Shown here piece by piece: positions 53,120 to 62,589 of a stretch of DNA of 64,000 nt; the first letter of the stretch is position 1, and the number at the start of each line of letters is the position of its first letter. The stretch comes from Luteimonas sp. RC10 (lineage in GTDB: Bacteria > Pseudomonadota > Gammaproteobacteria > Xanthomonadales > Xanthomonadaceae). Position numbers and translations under genes: made by a program. Location of the stretch: assembly GCF_014192745.1 (NCBI RefSeq), contig NZ_JACHYJ010000007.1, positions 234,017 to 298,016 of the forward strand, in the 5' to 3' direction. The notes below the pieces were generated by a model that saw only the letters and a program-made list of their open reading frames with translations, did not search any database and had not been told where the DNA came from.

Positions 53120-53761
53120 GTGCTGCAAACGCTGCTCGACTACGCCCCGCTGATCGCCGCGGGCATGAGCGGGCTGACCGCGCTGATCTGGATCGTCTAT
53201 CTCAATGTGTTCCTGTCGAGCTACCGGCGGCAGCACCGCCCGTCGATCCTGATCACCTCGGGTGCCGGTCGCGGCATGCACGCGCATTGCTTCGTGACCA
53301 ATCTGGGCCTGGAGCCGGTCTATCTGCTCGACATCATGCTCGAGCTCACCGGCCCCGACGGCCACAGCGTGCGTGCGGTCATCCCCGAGCGCACCGAACG
53401 CTGGCAGGACCCGAGTGTGATCGAGGCCGAGGACGCACGCAGCGCGACCAATGTCGGCCCGCTGGGCAGCGGCGAAGAAAAGGACATCGGTCGGTTCGGC
53501 ACGATGCTCGAGCGCGCCTGCGCGGCGAACCCGCATATCCAGGCCGACATGCCGGTGCAGTGCCTGGAGATCACCGTGGTCACGATCACCGCCAGCCACG
53601 CCGAACTGTGTGGGGCGTCGCGGCGCTATCGCGTCGAGACCGGGCCCGACGGCAGCACCGAGCTGCGCCCCACCACGATCAAGGCCCGCCAGTTGCAGGG
53701 CTACATGGCGCGGCGCCGGCTGACGCGAGAGATGGCCCGGCAGTTGGGACGCGAGCGCTGA
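53120..53761 (+). CDS. Membrane-anchored hypothetical protein
   Basis: A 213-residue protein starting at GTG with AAGGAG six bases before it. One N-terminal membrane segment (about 8-32; APLIAAGMSGLTALIWIVYL) and a cytoplasmic beta-rich domain with HAHCFVTNLGLEPVYLLDIML. No named family recognised; similar single-pass proteins of unknown role exist in other proteobacteria. Confidence 0.75.
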   Translation: MLQTLLDYAPLIAAGMSGLTALIWIVYLNVFLSSYRRQHRPSILITSGAGRGMHAHCFVTNLGLEPVYLLDIMLELTGPDGHSVRAVIPERTERWQDPSVIEAEDARSATNVGPLGSGEEKDIGRFGTMLERACAANPHIQADMPVQCLEITVVTITASHAELCGASRRYRVETGPDGSTELRPTTIKARQLQGYMARRRLTREMARQLGRER

Positions 53762-53799
53762 GCGCAACGGCGCGTCCGGCCTGCATGGCTGGCGCCGGA

Positions 53800-54132
53800 C
53801 TACGCGCGCGCGGACGGTGGGGCGAGCAGGCCTCGCCGCCGGTACCAGCGCTCCAGCGGCAGTGTCGCCAGCGGCGGCAGGGCGGCCAGGATCGCGAGCA
53901 GCCAGGCCCACCAGGGCCAGCGCAGGCGCAGCGCCGCGACGAGTGCGACGGCGAGATAGGCGAGGAACGCCGCGCCGTGCAAGCGCCCGAACCACCACAC
54001 CCCCAGGGTCGTGGTGCCGGTGCCGTATTTGAGGACCATGCCGACCAACAGGCCGGCCCAGGTGAACGCTTCGATCAAGGCCACCACCGCGAAGACGCGG
54101 CCGATGGGCGACAGGGCATGCGATTTCGTCAT
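53800..54132 (-). CDS. DUF3817 membrane protein
   Basis: A 110-residue protein with three membrane segments. IGRVFAVVALIEAFTWAGLLVGM followed by WWFGRLHGAAFLAYL is the typical DUF3817 pattern. Function unknown. Start at 54132 (MTKSHALSPIG). Confidence 0.88.
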   Translation of the reverse strand: MTKSHALSPIGRVFAVVALIEAFTWAGLLVGMVLKYGTGTTTLGVWWFGRLHGAAFLAYLAVALVAALRLRWPWWAWLLAILAALPPLATLPLERWYRRRGLLAPPSARA

Positions 54133-54308
54133 CCGGCGAACGGTCGCAGGCCGGGCGCCAGGACGCAAGCCGCCCATCGCCAGGCCCGGCGTGGAAGCGA
54201 TGCGGTCGCCGGAGTCACACCCGGATCACCGGCGCACTTCCACGCTGTCGCATCGACCGACGCGCACCCCCTTCGCGCCTCGGCGTGCCCAACCGATGGA
54301 GACGCCCC

Positions 54309-54848
54309 ATGGATTCGATCAACCGCAATCAGCCCGAGGACAACCGCCAGGATCTGGCGGCCACGGCGGCGACCGCCCGCATCCGCGACATGTCCAAGGA
54401 TGCCGGCGCCTGCTTCTTCTGCACCACGCCGCTGCCCGACAGCGACACCGGCGGCACCCGTCCGATGTCGATCGAGCAGGCCGACGACGATGGCGTGCTG
54501 TGGTTCCTCAGCGCCGCCGACAGCCACAAGAACGCCGAGATCCAGGCCGACCCGAACGTGCGTCTGTACCTGCAGGCGTCCAAGCACTCCGGTTTCCTGG
54601 TGCTCGACGGCCAGGCCACGGTGAGCCGGGACCGCGACCGGATCGAGGCACTGTGGAGCCCGATCATGAAAACCTGGTTCACCGAGGGCAAGGACGACCC
54701 ACGGATCACCGTGATCCGGGTGCAGCCGCGGGCGGGCTATTATTGGGACAACAAGCACGGCGACTTCGTCGCGGCGACGAAGATGGCGCTTGGCGCTGCG
54801 ATCGGCAAGACGCTCGACGATTCGATCGAAGGCCACGTCGCACCGTGA
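54309..54848 (+). CDS. Pyridoxamine-5'-phosphate-oxidase-like flavin protein (general stress type)
   Basis: A 179-residue split-barrel protein, close to the general stress protein 26 group: MSKDAGACFFCTT, RPMSIEQADDDGVLWFLSA and ADPNVRLYLQA. It would bind FMN or a related flavin; substrate unknown. The start at 54309 (MDSINRNQPED) fits the family. Confidence 0.88.
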   Translation: MDSINRNQPEDNRQDLAATAATARIRDMSKDAGACFFCTTPLPDSDTGGTRPMSIEQADDDGVLWFLSAADSHKNAEIQADPNVRLYLQASKHSGFLVLDGQATVSRDRDRIEALWSPIMKTWFTEGKDDPRITVIRVQPRAGYYWDNKHGDFVAATKMALGAAIGKTLDDSIEGHVAP

Positions 54849-54952
54849 TCGCACACCGGTGGCGGGAGGGCCTCGCCACCGGTGCGGCCGCGCGGATGCT
54901 GCGCGGCAGATTGCATGAAACGACCGGAGACTGGATCAGGCCGCGTCGCGGC

Positions 54953-55534
54953 TCATGGCCCGCATTGCCACATCCCCTCGACGCTGCGGCTCGCGCCATC
55001 GCCGCGCTGGTAGGTCAACGTCGCCGGGCGCGGTGGCGACTCGCCGCCGCCGGACGCCGTGCCGGTTTCGACGATGTGGATCGTCGTACCCCGGCCTGTG
55101 AACGTCGGGTTCTTGTTCATGCCGTCGAAGCCGCCGGGCGCGCGTACCGGCTCGACGACACCGCTCACCTTGACGACGCCTTGCGCAGGCTCGGCGGCAC
55201 CGACCACGCCCTTGGCGAACAACAACGGCGCCTGGCCGTCTTGCGCGAAGCTGCAGGCGAGTTCGCCGGCCAACGCCGCATCGGCGATATCGCGTTCGCT
55301 CAAGGTGCCGAGCTCGATCTGCGAGCCGTCGCCACCCTCGGTGCCGCCCGCTGCACCAGGCGCGGCCACGTCGATGGCCGGCACCTGCGCCGGTGCCGGC
55401 GTGGTCGCTTCGTGCTGCGCGGCTGTCGGCGCGTCCCCAGCAGGCGCGCAAGCCGCGAGCAGCACGCCGGACATCAGGCCCAGGACGGTGGCCTGGGCCG
55501 CGGTACGCACGCGCGACCGGGCGAAGGGGAACAT
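54953..55534 (-). CDS. Hypothetical lipoprotein
   Basis: A 193-residue lipoprotein: signal with lipobox LAAC (Cys29), an Ala/Pro-rich linker to about residue 70, then a domain with cysteines in ELACSFAQDG and at the end (MWQCGP). AGGAGG lies before the ATG at 55534. No family recognised. Confidence 0.75.
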   Translation of the reverse strand: MFPFARSRVRTAAQATVLGLMSGVLLAACAPAGDAPTAAQHEATTPAPAQVPAIDVAAPGAAGGTEGGDGSQIELGTLSERDIADAALAGELACSFAQDGQAPLLFAKGVVGAAEPAQGVVKVSGVVEPVRAPGGFDGMNKNPTFTGRGTTIHIVETGTASGGGESPPRPATLTYQRGDGASRSVEGMWQCGP

Positions 55535-55692
55535 CGAGACCTCCTGTTGGGCGGCCGCGCTTGCACGCAGCCGGGACCCTGGATGCTCGCCAACCCGGTC
55601 TTGGCATTGCGTGAAACAGATGTCATGCGATCGTGTGCATTGCGCGACCGCCATGGCGCGAACACCGCGATGATCTGCCGGCCGCAGACCGC

Positions 55693-56037
55693 ATGACCCG
55701 CGCAGCGCCGCCGCTGAAGACTCCCGACGGCCGTTATCTGGTGGTGCGCGGGCGCCTGTGGCGCAGCACCAATCCGCACCTGGACGAGCCCGCGCGCCAG
55801 CAGCTGGTGTTGGTGTTGATGGACGCGCGCCGCGCGGTCAAGGCGGCGCTTGCGGCGGACGATGCGAAGGCGCTCACCCGCGCACGCCAACAGGTGGATG
55901 CCGCCAAACGTGGTCTGGGCGAACGCGGCCCGGTGTGGTGGACCGATGGCGCACCCGATTACAACCGGCACCTGGTCGGCAATTCGCCGTACGCGGCGTG
56001 GTTCGCGGCGCTCGCAGACGCACCACCGACGACGTAA
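55693..56037 (+). CDS. Conserved hypothetical protein
   Basis: A 114-residue soluble protein: TPDGRYLVVRGRLWRSTNPHL, a helical middle, then GERGPVWWTDGAPDYNRHLV. The same pattern occurs in many uncharacterised proteins of proteobacteria. Start at 55693 (MTRAAPPLK). Confidence 0.75.
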   Translation: MTRAAPPLKTPDGRYLVVRGRLWRSTNPHLDEPARQQLVLVLMDARRAVKAALAADDAKALTRARQQVDAAKRGLGERGPVWWTDGAPDYNRHLVGNSPYAAWFAALADAPPTT

Positions 56038-56099
56038 GCGCCCTGCGTGGGCGCAATGCGTCGGCGCGTCCCCCACGCCGGCCGCGATAGCATCCCCGC

Positions 56100-56657
56100 A
56101 TGCACGCCCCCCACGCTCCGCTGCCGTTCGTTCCCCAGCGCGTGCTCGTCGCCGGTGTCACCGGCAGCGGAAAGACCACGTTGGCGCGGCGCCTGGCCGC
56201 GCACTGGGGACTGCGCCACATCGAGATCGACGGCCTGTATCACGGCCCTGACTGGACGCCGCGACCGACGTTCCTCGACGACGTCCGCGCCTTCGCCGCC
56301 GAGCCGCGCTGGGTCACCGAGTTCCAGTACATCAGCCTTGGCACCGACCACATCCTGGGGCCGCGTGCGCAGTTGCTGCTGTGGCTCGATTACCCGGCAG
56401 CATTGGTGCGTCGCCGGCTGCTGCGCCGCACGCTGATGCGCAGCGTACTGCGCACGCGGTTGTGGAATGGCAACGTCGAGCGTCCGCCGTGGCGGCTGCT
56501 GTCGCGCGATCCGAATGTCAGCATCCTGCGCTGGCAGACCGTGACTCTGCACAAGTGGGCCGAACGCATGCCCAGCATCGAGGCGGCCTATCCGCACCTG
56601 ACGGTCGTGCGGCTGCGCACCCCGGCCCAGACCGAGACCTGGCTGCAGGCGCAGTAG
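56100..56657 (+). CDS. P-loop NTPase, adenylate-kinase-like
   Basis: A 185-residue P-loop kinase-like protein with Walker A GVTGSGKTT (19-27) and a later Walker-B-like LLLWLDYPAALV. It resembles the FlaR/topology-modulation-like AAA_17/18 group, a set of small nucleotide-kinase-like proteins of uncertain substrate. Confidence 0.85.
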   Translation: MHAPHAPLPFVPQRVLVAGVTGSGKTTLARRLAAHWGLRHIEIDGLYHGPDWTPRPTFLDDVRAFAAEPRWVTEFQYISLGTDHILGPRAQLLLWLDYPAALVRRRLLRRTLMRSVLRTRLWNGNVERPPWRLLSRDPNVSILRWQTVTLHKWAERMPSIEAAYPHLTVVRLRTPAQTETWLQAQ

Positions 56658-56706
56658 CGCCGGTCACGCCGATGCCGCACAAGACCGCGATGCCGCCGCC
56701 GTTGCA

Positions 56707-57414
56707 TCAGGCGCGCCGATCGCCCGCGTCCGCGTCCGCGCAGAGCGTGAGCAACTGGCCGAAACGGTCGATGACCGCATGCGCGCCGCAGCCGTGCAGA
56801 TCGAAGTCGCGCCGGTAGCCATAACTCACCAGCACCAGCGGCGCGCCCGCGGCGATCGCCGCGCCGGCATCGGCCGACGAATCGCCGACCATCAGGCATT
56901 GCCCGATGTCGACACCGAAGTGCGCGGCCAGATGCAGCAGCGGCCGCGGATGCGGCTTGCGCTCGGGCAACGCGCCGGCGCCGAGCACCGCATCGAAGTA
57001 CTGCGCCAGATCCAGCGCCTCGAGCAACGGGCCGACGAACGGCGCCGGCTTGTTGGTGCACACCGCCATCCGCACGCCGGCCGCGCGCAGCGCCTGCAGG
57101 GTCTCGGGCACCTCGGGATACACCTGAGGATCAAGCAGCAGGCAGTCGCGGTAGTGCTGCATGAAGCGCGGCATCACGGTCTCGACATCGCGTCCGTCGC
57201 CGGCGTGCCGCAACGCCTGGGTGATGAGCTGGCGCGCGCCGTCGCCAATCCAACTGCGCACGGTGGCCTCGTCGACCTCGGCATGGCCGAGCTCGGCCAA
57301 CAGCCGATTGACCGATGCTGCGATGTCCGATGCGCTGTCGACCAGGGTGCCGTCGAGATCGAACAGCGCCACCGGCCAGGGAAAACCGGCCGCCTTCGCG
57401 GATGCATCGTTCAC
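56707..57414 (-). CDS. gph: Phosphoglycolate phosphatase
   Basis: A 235-residue HAD phosphatase: motif I FDLDGTLVDS (18-27), motif II CTNKP, motif III Lys in ERKPHPRP, motif IV MVGDSSAD. The N-terminal part fits Gph (removal of phosphoglycolate formed in DNA repair). Close HAD phosphatases cannot be excluded. Confidence 0.92.
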   Translation of the reverse strand: MNDASAKAAGFPWPVALFDLDGTLVDSASDIAASVNRLLAELGHAEVDEATVRSWIGDGARQLITQALRHAGDGRDVETVMPRFMQHYRDCLLLDPQVYPEVPETLQALRAAGVRMAVCTNKPAPFVGPLLEALDLAQYFDAVLGAGALPERKPHPRPLLHLAAHFGVDIGQCLMVGDSSADAGAAIAAGAPLVLVSYGYRRDFDLHGCGAHAVIDRFGQLLTLCADADAGDRRA

Positions 57415-57570
57415 GCCTGTGCCTCGTCGTGCGGGGGAGGCTGCCTAGTGTGGGCCATCGCGTCGTGGCTTGCCGCCTGCAACGCTGCGTTCGCCCGATT
57501 CCATGTGCAAGGCGTGCGGTGCGCGCCTATGCTCGCTCCGCGGCGATGCCGCCCGCTCTGGAGCCCTGCG

Positions 57571-57867
57571 ATGCCGATCACCACAACCGCCACCTCCCGA
57601 TCCAACGATGCCCCGCGCCTGCTGCGTACGCTGTGCAACCACTGGCGGCACAAGTTCGAGATCCGCCGCGACCACGACGCGCACGCCTTCATCCCGTTCG
57701 CCGGCGACGCTGCGGGCGCGGACTTCGTCGTCGAGGGCGATGCGCTGCGGATCGTGCTCACCCAGCCCGATGCCGAGTCGAGCGCCCGCTACCAGCAGGT
57801 CATCGAGAACCATCTGCAGCGCTTTGCGCGCGACGAGACGCTGGCCTTCGATTGGCAGCCGGCCTGA
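57571..57867 (+). CDS. DUF2218 protein
   Basis: A 98-residue protein with LLRTLCNHWRHKFEIRRDHD and NHLQRFARDETLAFDWQP, the DUF2218 pattern. Such proteins often lie near siderophore or iron genes; none is near here. Convergent with dinB, 21 bp apart. Confidence 0.88.
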   Translation: MPITTTATSRSNDAPRLLRTLCNHWRHKFEIRRDHDAHAFIPFAGDAAGADFVVEGDALRIVLTQPDAESSARYQQVIENHLQRFARDETLAFDWQPA

Positions 57868-57888
57868 CGCCGGCGAGAGCGAGGCCGG

Positions 57889-58962
57889 CTAGAGCTCGGT
57901 CTCGCCGAACAGGCCGGCCTGCTGTGGCAGGTCTTCGGGCTCGCGAAAGCCGCCCAGGCCGACACCGACGAGCCGGTAGCGGGTCGAGGCCGGCAGATCC
58001 ACGCGCTCGCGCAATGCCAACGCGATCCGCGTGAGCTCGGCCTGGGAGGCCGGGGGCGCATCGGGCGTGAAGCTGCGCGTGAGGATGCGGAACTGCGCGG
58101 TCTTGAGCTTGAGCACGACGGTCCGGCCCACGCGCGCGGTCTTGCGCGTGGCTGCCCAGGTCTTCTCCGCCAGATGTTCGATCATCGGCGCCAGCGCTTC
58201 GAGCGGCAGGTCGGTCTCGAACGTGTCCTCCGACGAGATCGACTGCACCGGCTGGTCCGGCTCGACCGGACGCTCGTCGATGCCGCGTGCGCGCTGGTAG
58301 AGCCGCGCGCCGAAGCTGCCGAAACGCCGCTCGAGCGCGTCGAGCGACAGCCCGCGCAGTTCGCCCACCGTGGTCACGCCGAGCTCGGCGAGTTTCTTCT
58401 CCATCACCTTGCCCACGCCAGGGATCAGGCCGACCTTCAGCGGCGTCAGGAAGGCCTCGACCTGGCCCGGCTTGACCACGAACAGGCCGTCGGGCTTGCG
58501 CCAGTCCGAGGCGATCTTGGCCAGGAACTTGTTGGGCGCCACGCCCGCCGACGCCGTCAACTGGGTCGCCTCGCGGATCTGCGCACGGATCGCCTGCGCG
58601 GTCGCGGTCGCGCTGGGCGAGGGAATCTTGGGGGCGGTCACGTCGAGATAGGCTTCGTCGAGCGACAGCGGCTGCACCAGGTCGGTGTGCTGCAGGAAGA
58701 TCTCGCGCACCTGCCGCGAGACGGCCTTGTAGCGCGGGAAATCCGGCGGCACGAACACGGCATCCGGGCACAGCCGCTCGGCGGTCACCGCCGGCATCGC
58801 CGAGCGCACACCATAGGGCCTGGCCTCGTAGGAGGCCGCGCAGACCACCGAGCGCGCGCCGCGCCAGGCGACCACGACCGGACGCCCGCGCAGCGATGGA
58901 TCGTCGCGCTGCTCCACCGACGCGTAAAACGCGTCCATGTCGATGTGGAGGATCTTGCGCAC
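57889..58962 (-). CDS. dinB: DNA polymerase IV
   Basis: A 357-residue Y-family translesion polymerase: ILHIDMDAFYASVEQRDDPS, catalytic SLDEAYLDVT and the helix-hairpin-helix region (GVGKVMEKKLAELGVTTVGEL). The C-terminus GLFGETEL could be a beta-clamp-binding motif. Length is that of E. coli DinB (351). No obvious LexA box was recognised upstream. Confidence 0.96.
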   Translation of the reverse strand: MRKILHIDMDAFYASVEQRDDPSLRGRPVVVAWRGARSVVCAASYEARPYGVRSAMPAVTAERLCPDAVFVPPDFPRYKAVSRQVREIFLQHTDLVQPLSLDEAYLDVTAPKIPSPSATATAQAIRAQIREATQLTASAGVAPNKFLAKIASDWRKPDGLFVVKPGQVEAFLTPLKVGLIPGVGKVMEKKLAELGVTTVGELRGLSLDALERRFGSFGARLYQRARGIDERPVEPDQPVQSISSEDTFETDLPLEALAPMIEHLAEKTWAATRKTARVGRTVVLKLKTAQFRILTRSFTPDAPPASQAELTRIALALRERVDLPASTRYRLVGVGLGGFREPEDLPQQAGLFGETEL

Positions 58963-59014
58963 GCGCCATTATCGCCGGCGCGGCCGATGCCGGCGCGATG
59001 ACGGCAGCCGGCGT

Positions 59015-61726
59015 TCAGATCGCCGGCGGCGGCTCGGCCACGATCGGCAAGCGCACGATCGCCACGGTCGCATCGTCCGGATCGGCGGTGATCGCAAACC
59101 CCAGCTGGCGGCACATCGCCAGCATCGTGGTGTTCTCCCGCAGCACCTGGCCCTCGACCATCCGCAGCCCCTGCCAGCGGGCGTATTCGATCATGATCCG
59201 CATCAACCGCCAGCCCAGACCCGCGCCCTTGAGGTCGGAACGCACCATGATCCCGTACTCGCCGGTGTCGTAGTTGGCATCGGCCAGCAGGCGCACCGCG
59301 CCGAGCATCTCGCCGCTGGCCGGGTCGATCGCCGCCAGCGCGATCGAGCGCGCATAGTCGAGCTGGGTGAGCCTGGCGATGAACTCGTGGCTGAAATGGC
59401 GCACTGCGCTGAAGAAGCGCAGCCGCAGGTCGTCGGTGCTGACCCGCTCGAAGAAGCGCAGGAACATCGCCTCGTCCTCCGGCCGCACCGGCCGCACGAA
59501 CACATCGCTGCCGTTGCCCAGGGCGATCGTGCGCTCCCACTCCTTCGGATACGGGAACACCGCAAAGCGCGGGTGCCCGCGGCCGGGATGCAGCCGCTGC
59601 ACCGGGCCCACCGCGACCCGCGCATCGACCGCGATCACGCCATCGCGGTCGGCGAGCAGCGGATTGACGTCGACCTCCTGTATCTCGGGGATGTCGGCGG
59701 CCATCTGCGCCAGTTTCACCAGCAGCAGCGCGACCGCCCGTTCGTCGGCCGCCGGCACATCGCGGTAGGCCTTGAGGATGCGCGCCACGCGCGTGCGTCC
59801 GATCAACTCGTGCGCCAGACGCAAGTCCAGCGGCGGCAACGCCAGCGCCTTGTCGTCGATGATCTCGACCGCGGTGCCGCCACGGCCGAAGACCACGACC
59901 GGGCCGAAGGTCGGATCGTCGGCGATGCCGGCGATCAGTTCGCGCGCCTTGGGCCGCACGACCATCGGATGCACGGTCACGCCTTCGATCCGCGCCTGCG
60001 GGCGGGCGGCGCGCGCGCAGCGCAGCAGCTCGTCCGCGGCTTCGCGCACCGCCTCCACGCTCGCCAGGTTCAGTCGCACGCCGTCGATGTCGGACTTGTG
60101 CGGGATGTCGCGCGACCAGATCTTCACCGCCACCGCGCCGCCGCGCTCGAGCAGGGGCGCGGCAGCCTCGGCCGCTGCGTCGGCGTCGGACGCCGGGATC
60201 GCCTCGGCGAGCGGGATGTCGTAGGCGGCGAACAACCGGGCGATCGCGGGCGGATCGAGCCAGCACTGGCCATCGGCGATCGCCGCCTCGACGAGGGCGC
60301 GCGCACCGGCGGCGTCGACGTTGAAGTCGTCGGGGAGGCTGGGCGGCGTCTCCATCAACGCGCGCTGCGCCTGCTGGTGCCGCACCAGGTACATGAACCC
60401 GCGCACGGCGCCGGCCTCGCTGGTGAAGGCATGCACGCCGGCGTCGGCCAGGATCCGCCGCGCCTCGGGATGCTCGCCCACCAGCACGCCGAACACCGGC
60501 TTGCGCGCGGCCTCACGCGGATGTGCGCGCAGCGTCTCGACGACGGCGCGCGCGACCTCGGGCGGCGAGGACAGCACGGTCGGCACGTTCATGACCAGAA
60601 TCGCGTCGTTGTCCCGGTCCTGCAGCAGCGCGGCGAGGGTCGCGGCGTAGCGCGGGCCGTCGGCGTCGCCGAGCATGTCGACCGCATTGCGGCGCGACCA
60701 GCCACGCGGCAACGCGGCATCGAGCGTCTCGAGCGTGGCGTCCGAGAGTGCGGCACGCTCGCCGCCCAGATCGACCAGGCGGTCGAGTGCGAGCATGCCC
60801 ACGCCGATGCCGTTGGTCATCACCGCCAGACGGTTGCCGGGCGGCATCCGCAGCCGCGACAGCGTCGCCGCGGCGGCGAACAGTTCGTCGAGCGCATGCA
60901 CGCGCAGCAAGCCGGCGCGCCGGAACGCCGCGTCGTAGACCGCGTCCGGGCTGGCCAGCGCGGCAGTGTGCGTCTGCGGCGGCTCGGCGCTGCGCGCATG
61001 CCGGCCAGGCTTGACCACCACCACGGGCTTTGCGCGTGCGGCGGCACGCGCGGCCGACAGGAACTTGCGGGCGTCGCGTACGCGCTCGACGTAAAGCAGG
61101 ATCGCGCGGGTGTGCCGGTCGGTGGCGAAGTAGTCGAGCAGGTCGGCGAAGTCGACATCCAGGCCGTCGCCGAGCGAGGCCACGGCCGAGAATCCGATCC
61201 CGCGCGAGCGGCCCCATTCGATCATGCCGGCGGCCACGGCGCCCGACTGCGAGATCAGCGCCAGCTCGCCCGGTGCCGGCGCATGCGCGGCGAAGCTGGC
61301 GAACAGCCGTGCATGCGGCGCGATGACGCCCAGACAGTTCGGCCCGACAATGCGCAGACCGCGGCTGCGCGCGATCTCGGCCAGCGCGGCGTTGTGCGAG
61401 CCCGGCCCGCTGCCCATGTCGCGCGTGAGCACGATCGCGGCCTTGGTCCCCCGATCGGCGGCGGCGCGCGCCACGTCGGCGACGTCGGCCGGCGGCGCGG
61501 CGATGATCACCAGTTCGGGCGCAAACGGCAGCGCCTCAAGCGAGGTCACCGCCTTCACGCCGTCGATCTGCGCATGACGCGGATTGACCAGCCCGATCGG
61601 ACCGGCAAACCCGCCGTCGCGCAACTGCTGCAGCACCAGCCGCCCCAGCGAACGCGGCCGCGGGCTGGCGCCGACGACGGCGACCGACGCCGGCCGGAAC
61701 ACCGATTCCAGTGCATAGATGCTCAT
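59015..61726 (-). CDS. PatZ-like acyl-CoA synthetase/GNAT protein acetyltransferase
   Basis: A 903-residue fusion: CoA-binding and ligase-CoA domains (about 1-460; GPNCLGVIAPHARLFASFAA, LISQSGAVA), an ATP-grasp domain (about 480-700) and a C-terminal GNAT domain (about 725-890; VRLLADANYDTGEYGIMVR and LKGAGLGWRLM). This is the layout of protein lysine acetyltransferases PatZ/Pka (E. coli 886 residues), in which the synthetase part is regulatory. Start at 61726 (MSIYALESVFRPASVAVVGAS). Confidence 0.92.
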   Translation of the reverse strand: MSIYALESVFRPASVAVVGASPRPRSLGRLVLQQLRDGGFAGPIGLVNPRHAQIDGVKAVTSLEALPFAPELVIIAAPPADVADVARAAADRGTKAAIVLTRDMGSGPGSHNAALAEIARSRGLRIVGPNCLGVIAPHARLFASFAAHAPAPGELALISQSGAVAAGMIEWGRSRGIGFSAVASLGDGLDVDFADLLDYFATDRHTRAILLYVERVRDARKFLSAARAAARAKPVVVVKPGRHARSAEPPQTHTAALASPDAVYDAAFRRAGLLRVHALDELFAAAATLSRLRMPPGNRLAVMTNGIGVGMLALDRLVDLGGERAALSDATLETLDAALPRGWSRRNAVDMLGDADGPRYAATLAALLQDRDNDAILVMNVPTVLSSPPEVARAVVETLRAHPREAARKPVFGVLVGEHPEARRILADAGVHAFTSEAGAVRGFMYLVRHQQAQRALMETPPSLPDDFNVDAAGARALVEAAIADGQCWLDPPAIARLFAAYDIPLAEAIPASDADAAAEAAAPLLERGGAVAVKIWSRDIPHKSDIDGVRLNLASVEAVREAADELLRCARAARPQARIEGVTVHPMVVRPKARELIAGIADDPTFGPVVVFGRGGTAVEIIDDKALALPPLDLRLAHELIGRTRVARILKAYRDVPAADERAVALLLVKLAQMAADIPEIQEVDVNPLLADRDGVIAVDARVAVGPVQRLHPGRGHPRFAVFPYPKEWERTIALGNGSDVFVRPVRPEDEAMFLRFFERVSTDDLRLRFFSAVRHFSHEFIARLTQLDYARSIALAAIDPASGEMLGAVRLLADANYDTGEYGIMVRSDLKGAGLGWRLMRIMIEYARWQGLRMVEGQVLRENTTMLAMCRQLGFAITADPDDATVAIVRLPIVAEPPPAI

Positions 61727-61834
61727 CGGCGCGCGTCTGGCCTCCCGCTGGACGAGGCCCCGACGATACACGAGGCCAGGCGCACACTGCCTGAGGCGAA
61801 CCGACGCAGGCGACGCGCGGCGCGCGATCGCGCG

Positions 61835-62488
61835 TCAACGCGTCAGGTGATCGGCGACGCGGGCCAGGTCCTGCGCGAATTGATGTTCGGCCTGCACCCG
61901 GTCGGGCGCGCGCATGCGCAGCAGCGCGGACGGATGCCAGGTCGCAAGCGCGGGCCGGCCGTTGGGCAGCGTCTGCCAGGCGCCGCGCTGGGTCGAGACC
62001 CGGAAGGCATTGCCGAACAAGGTCTGCGCGGCCATTGCCCCCAGCGCGACCACCACCTCGGGCGCGATGCGCGCCAGTTCGCCTGCAAGCCAGGGACGGC
62101 AGGCGGCCTGCTCGCTCGCATTGGCGCGCTGGTGCAGTCGACGCTTGCCGCGCGGTACGAACTTGAAATGCTTGACGGCGTTGGTGAGGTAGACCGATGC
62201 AGTATCGATGCCGACCTGCGCCAGGGTCTCGCGCAGCAATTGCCCTGCAGGGCCGACGAAGGGCTGCCCGGCGAGATCCTCGCGGTCGCCGGGCTGCTCG
62301 CCGACCAGCACCAGCCGGGCGGACGCCGGCCCGCGTCCGAACACGGTCTGGGTGGCTGGCCGCCACAGCGGGCAGGCGCGGCATTGCGCCGCCTCGGCGC
62401 GAAGTCGGGACAGCGCGCCGTTCGGAATCGCATCGACGGGCTTGGCCATCCACGTGGAGCTGGCGGGTGCTGTCGGCTTGACGGCCAT
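61835..62488 (-). CDS. UdgX-like uracil-DNA glycosylase
   Basis: A 217-residue family 4/UdgX uracil-DNA glycosylase. It has GEQPGDRED (63-71), CRACPLW (Cys36, 39), AACRPWL (Cys130) and HPSALL (185-190). KRRLH (115-119) matches the UdgX loop KRRIH, whose His forms a covalent bond with the excised uracil site; here it is His119. Start at 62488 is one of two Met options. Next gene, a ModE-like regulator, is divergent. Confidence 0.88.
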   Translation of the reverse strand: MAVKPTAPASSTWMAKPVDAIPNGALSRLRAEAAQCRACPLWRPATQTVFGRGPASARLVLVGEQPGDREDLAGQPFVGPAGQLLRETLAQVGIDTASVYLTNAVKHFKFVPRGKRRLHQRANASEQAACRPWLAGELARIAPEVVVALGAMAAQTLFGNAFRVSTQRGAWQTLPNGRPALATWHPSALLRMRAPDRVQAEHQFAQDLARVADHLTR

Positions 62489-62589
62489 GGCGACACGCTC
62501 GCAATCGAGGCGTCGGCAGGCGGTGAGGACAAGGGGCGTGCCGGCCTGCATCGCTTCTCGGGCGTGCCGGCGTCCACTAAGCTGGACGT

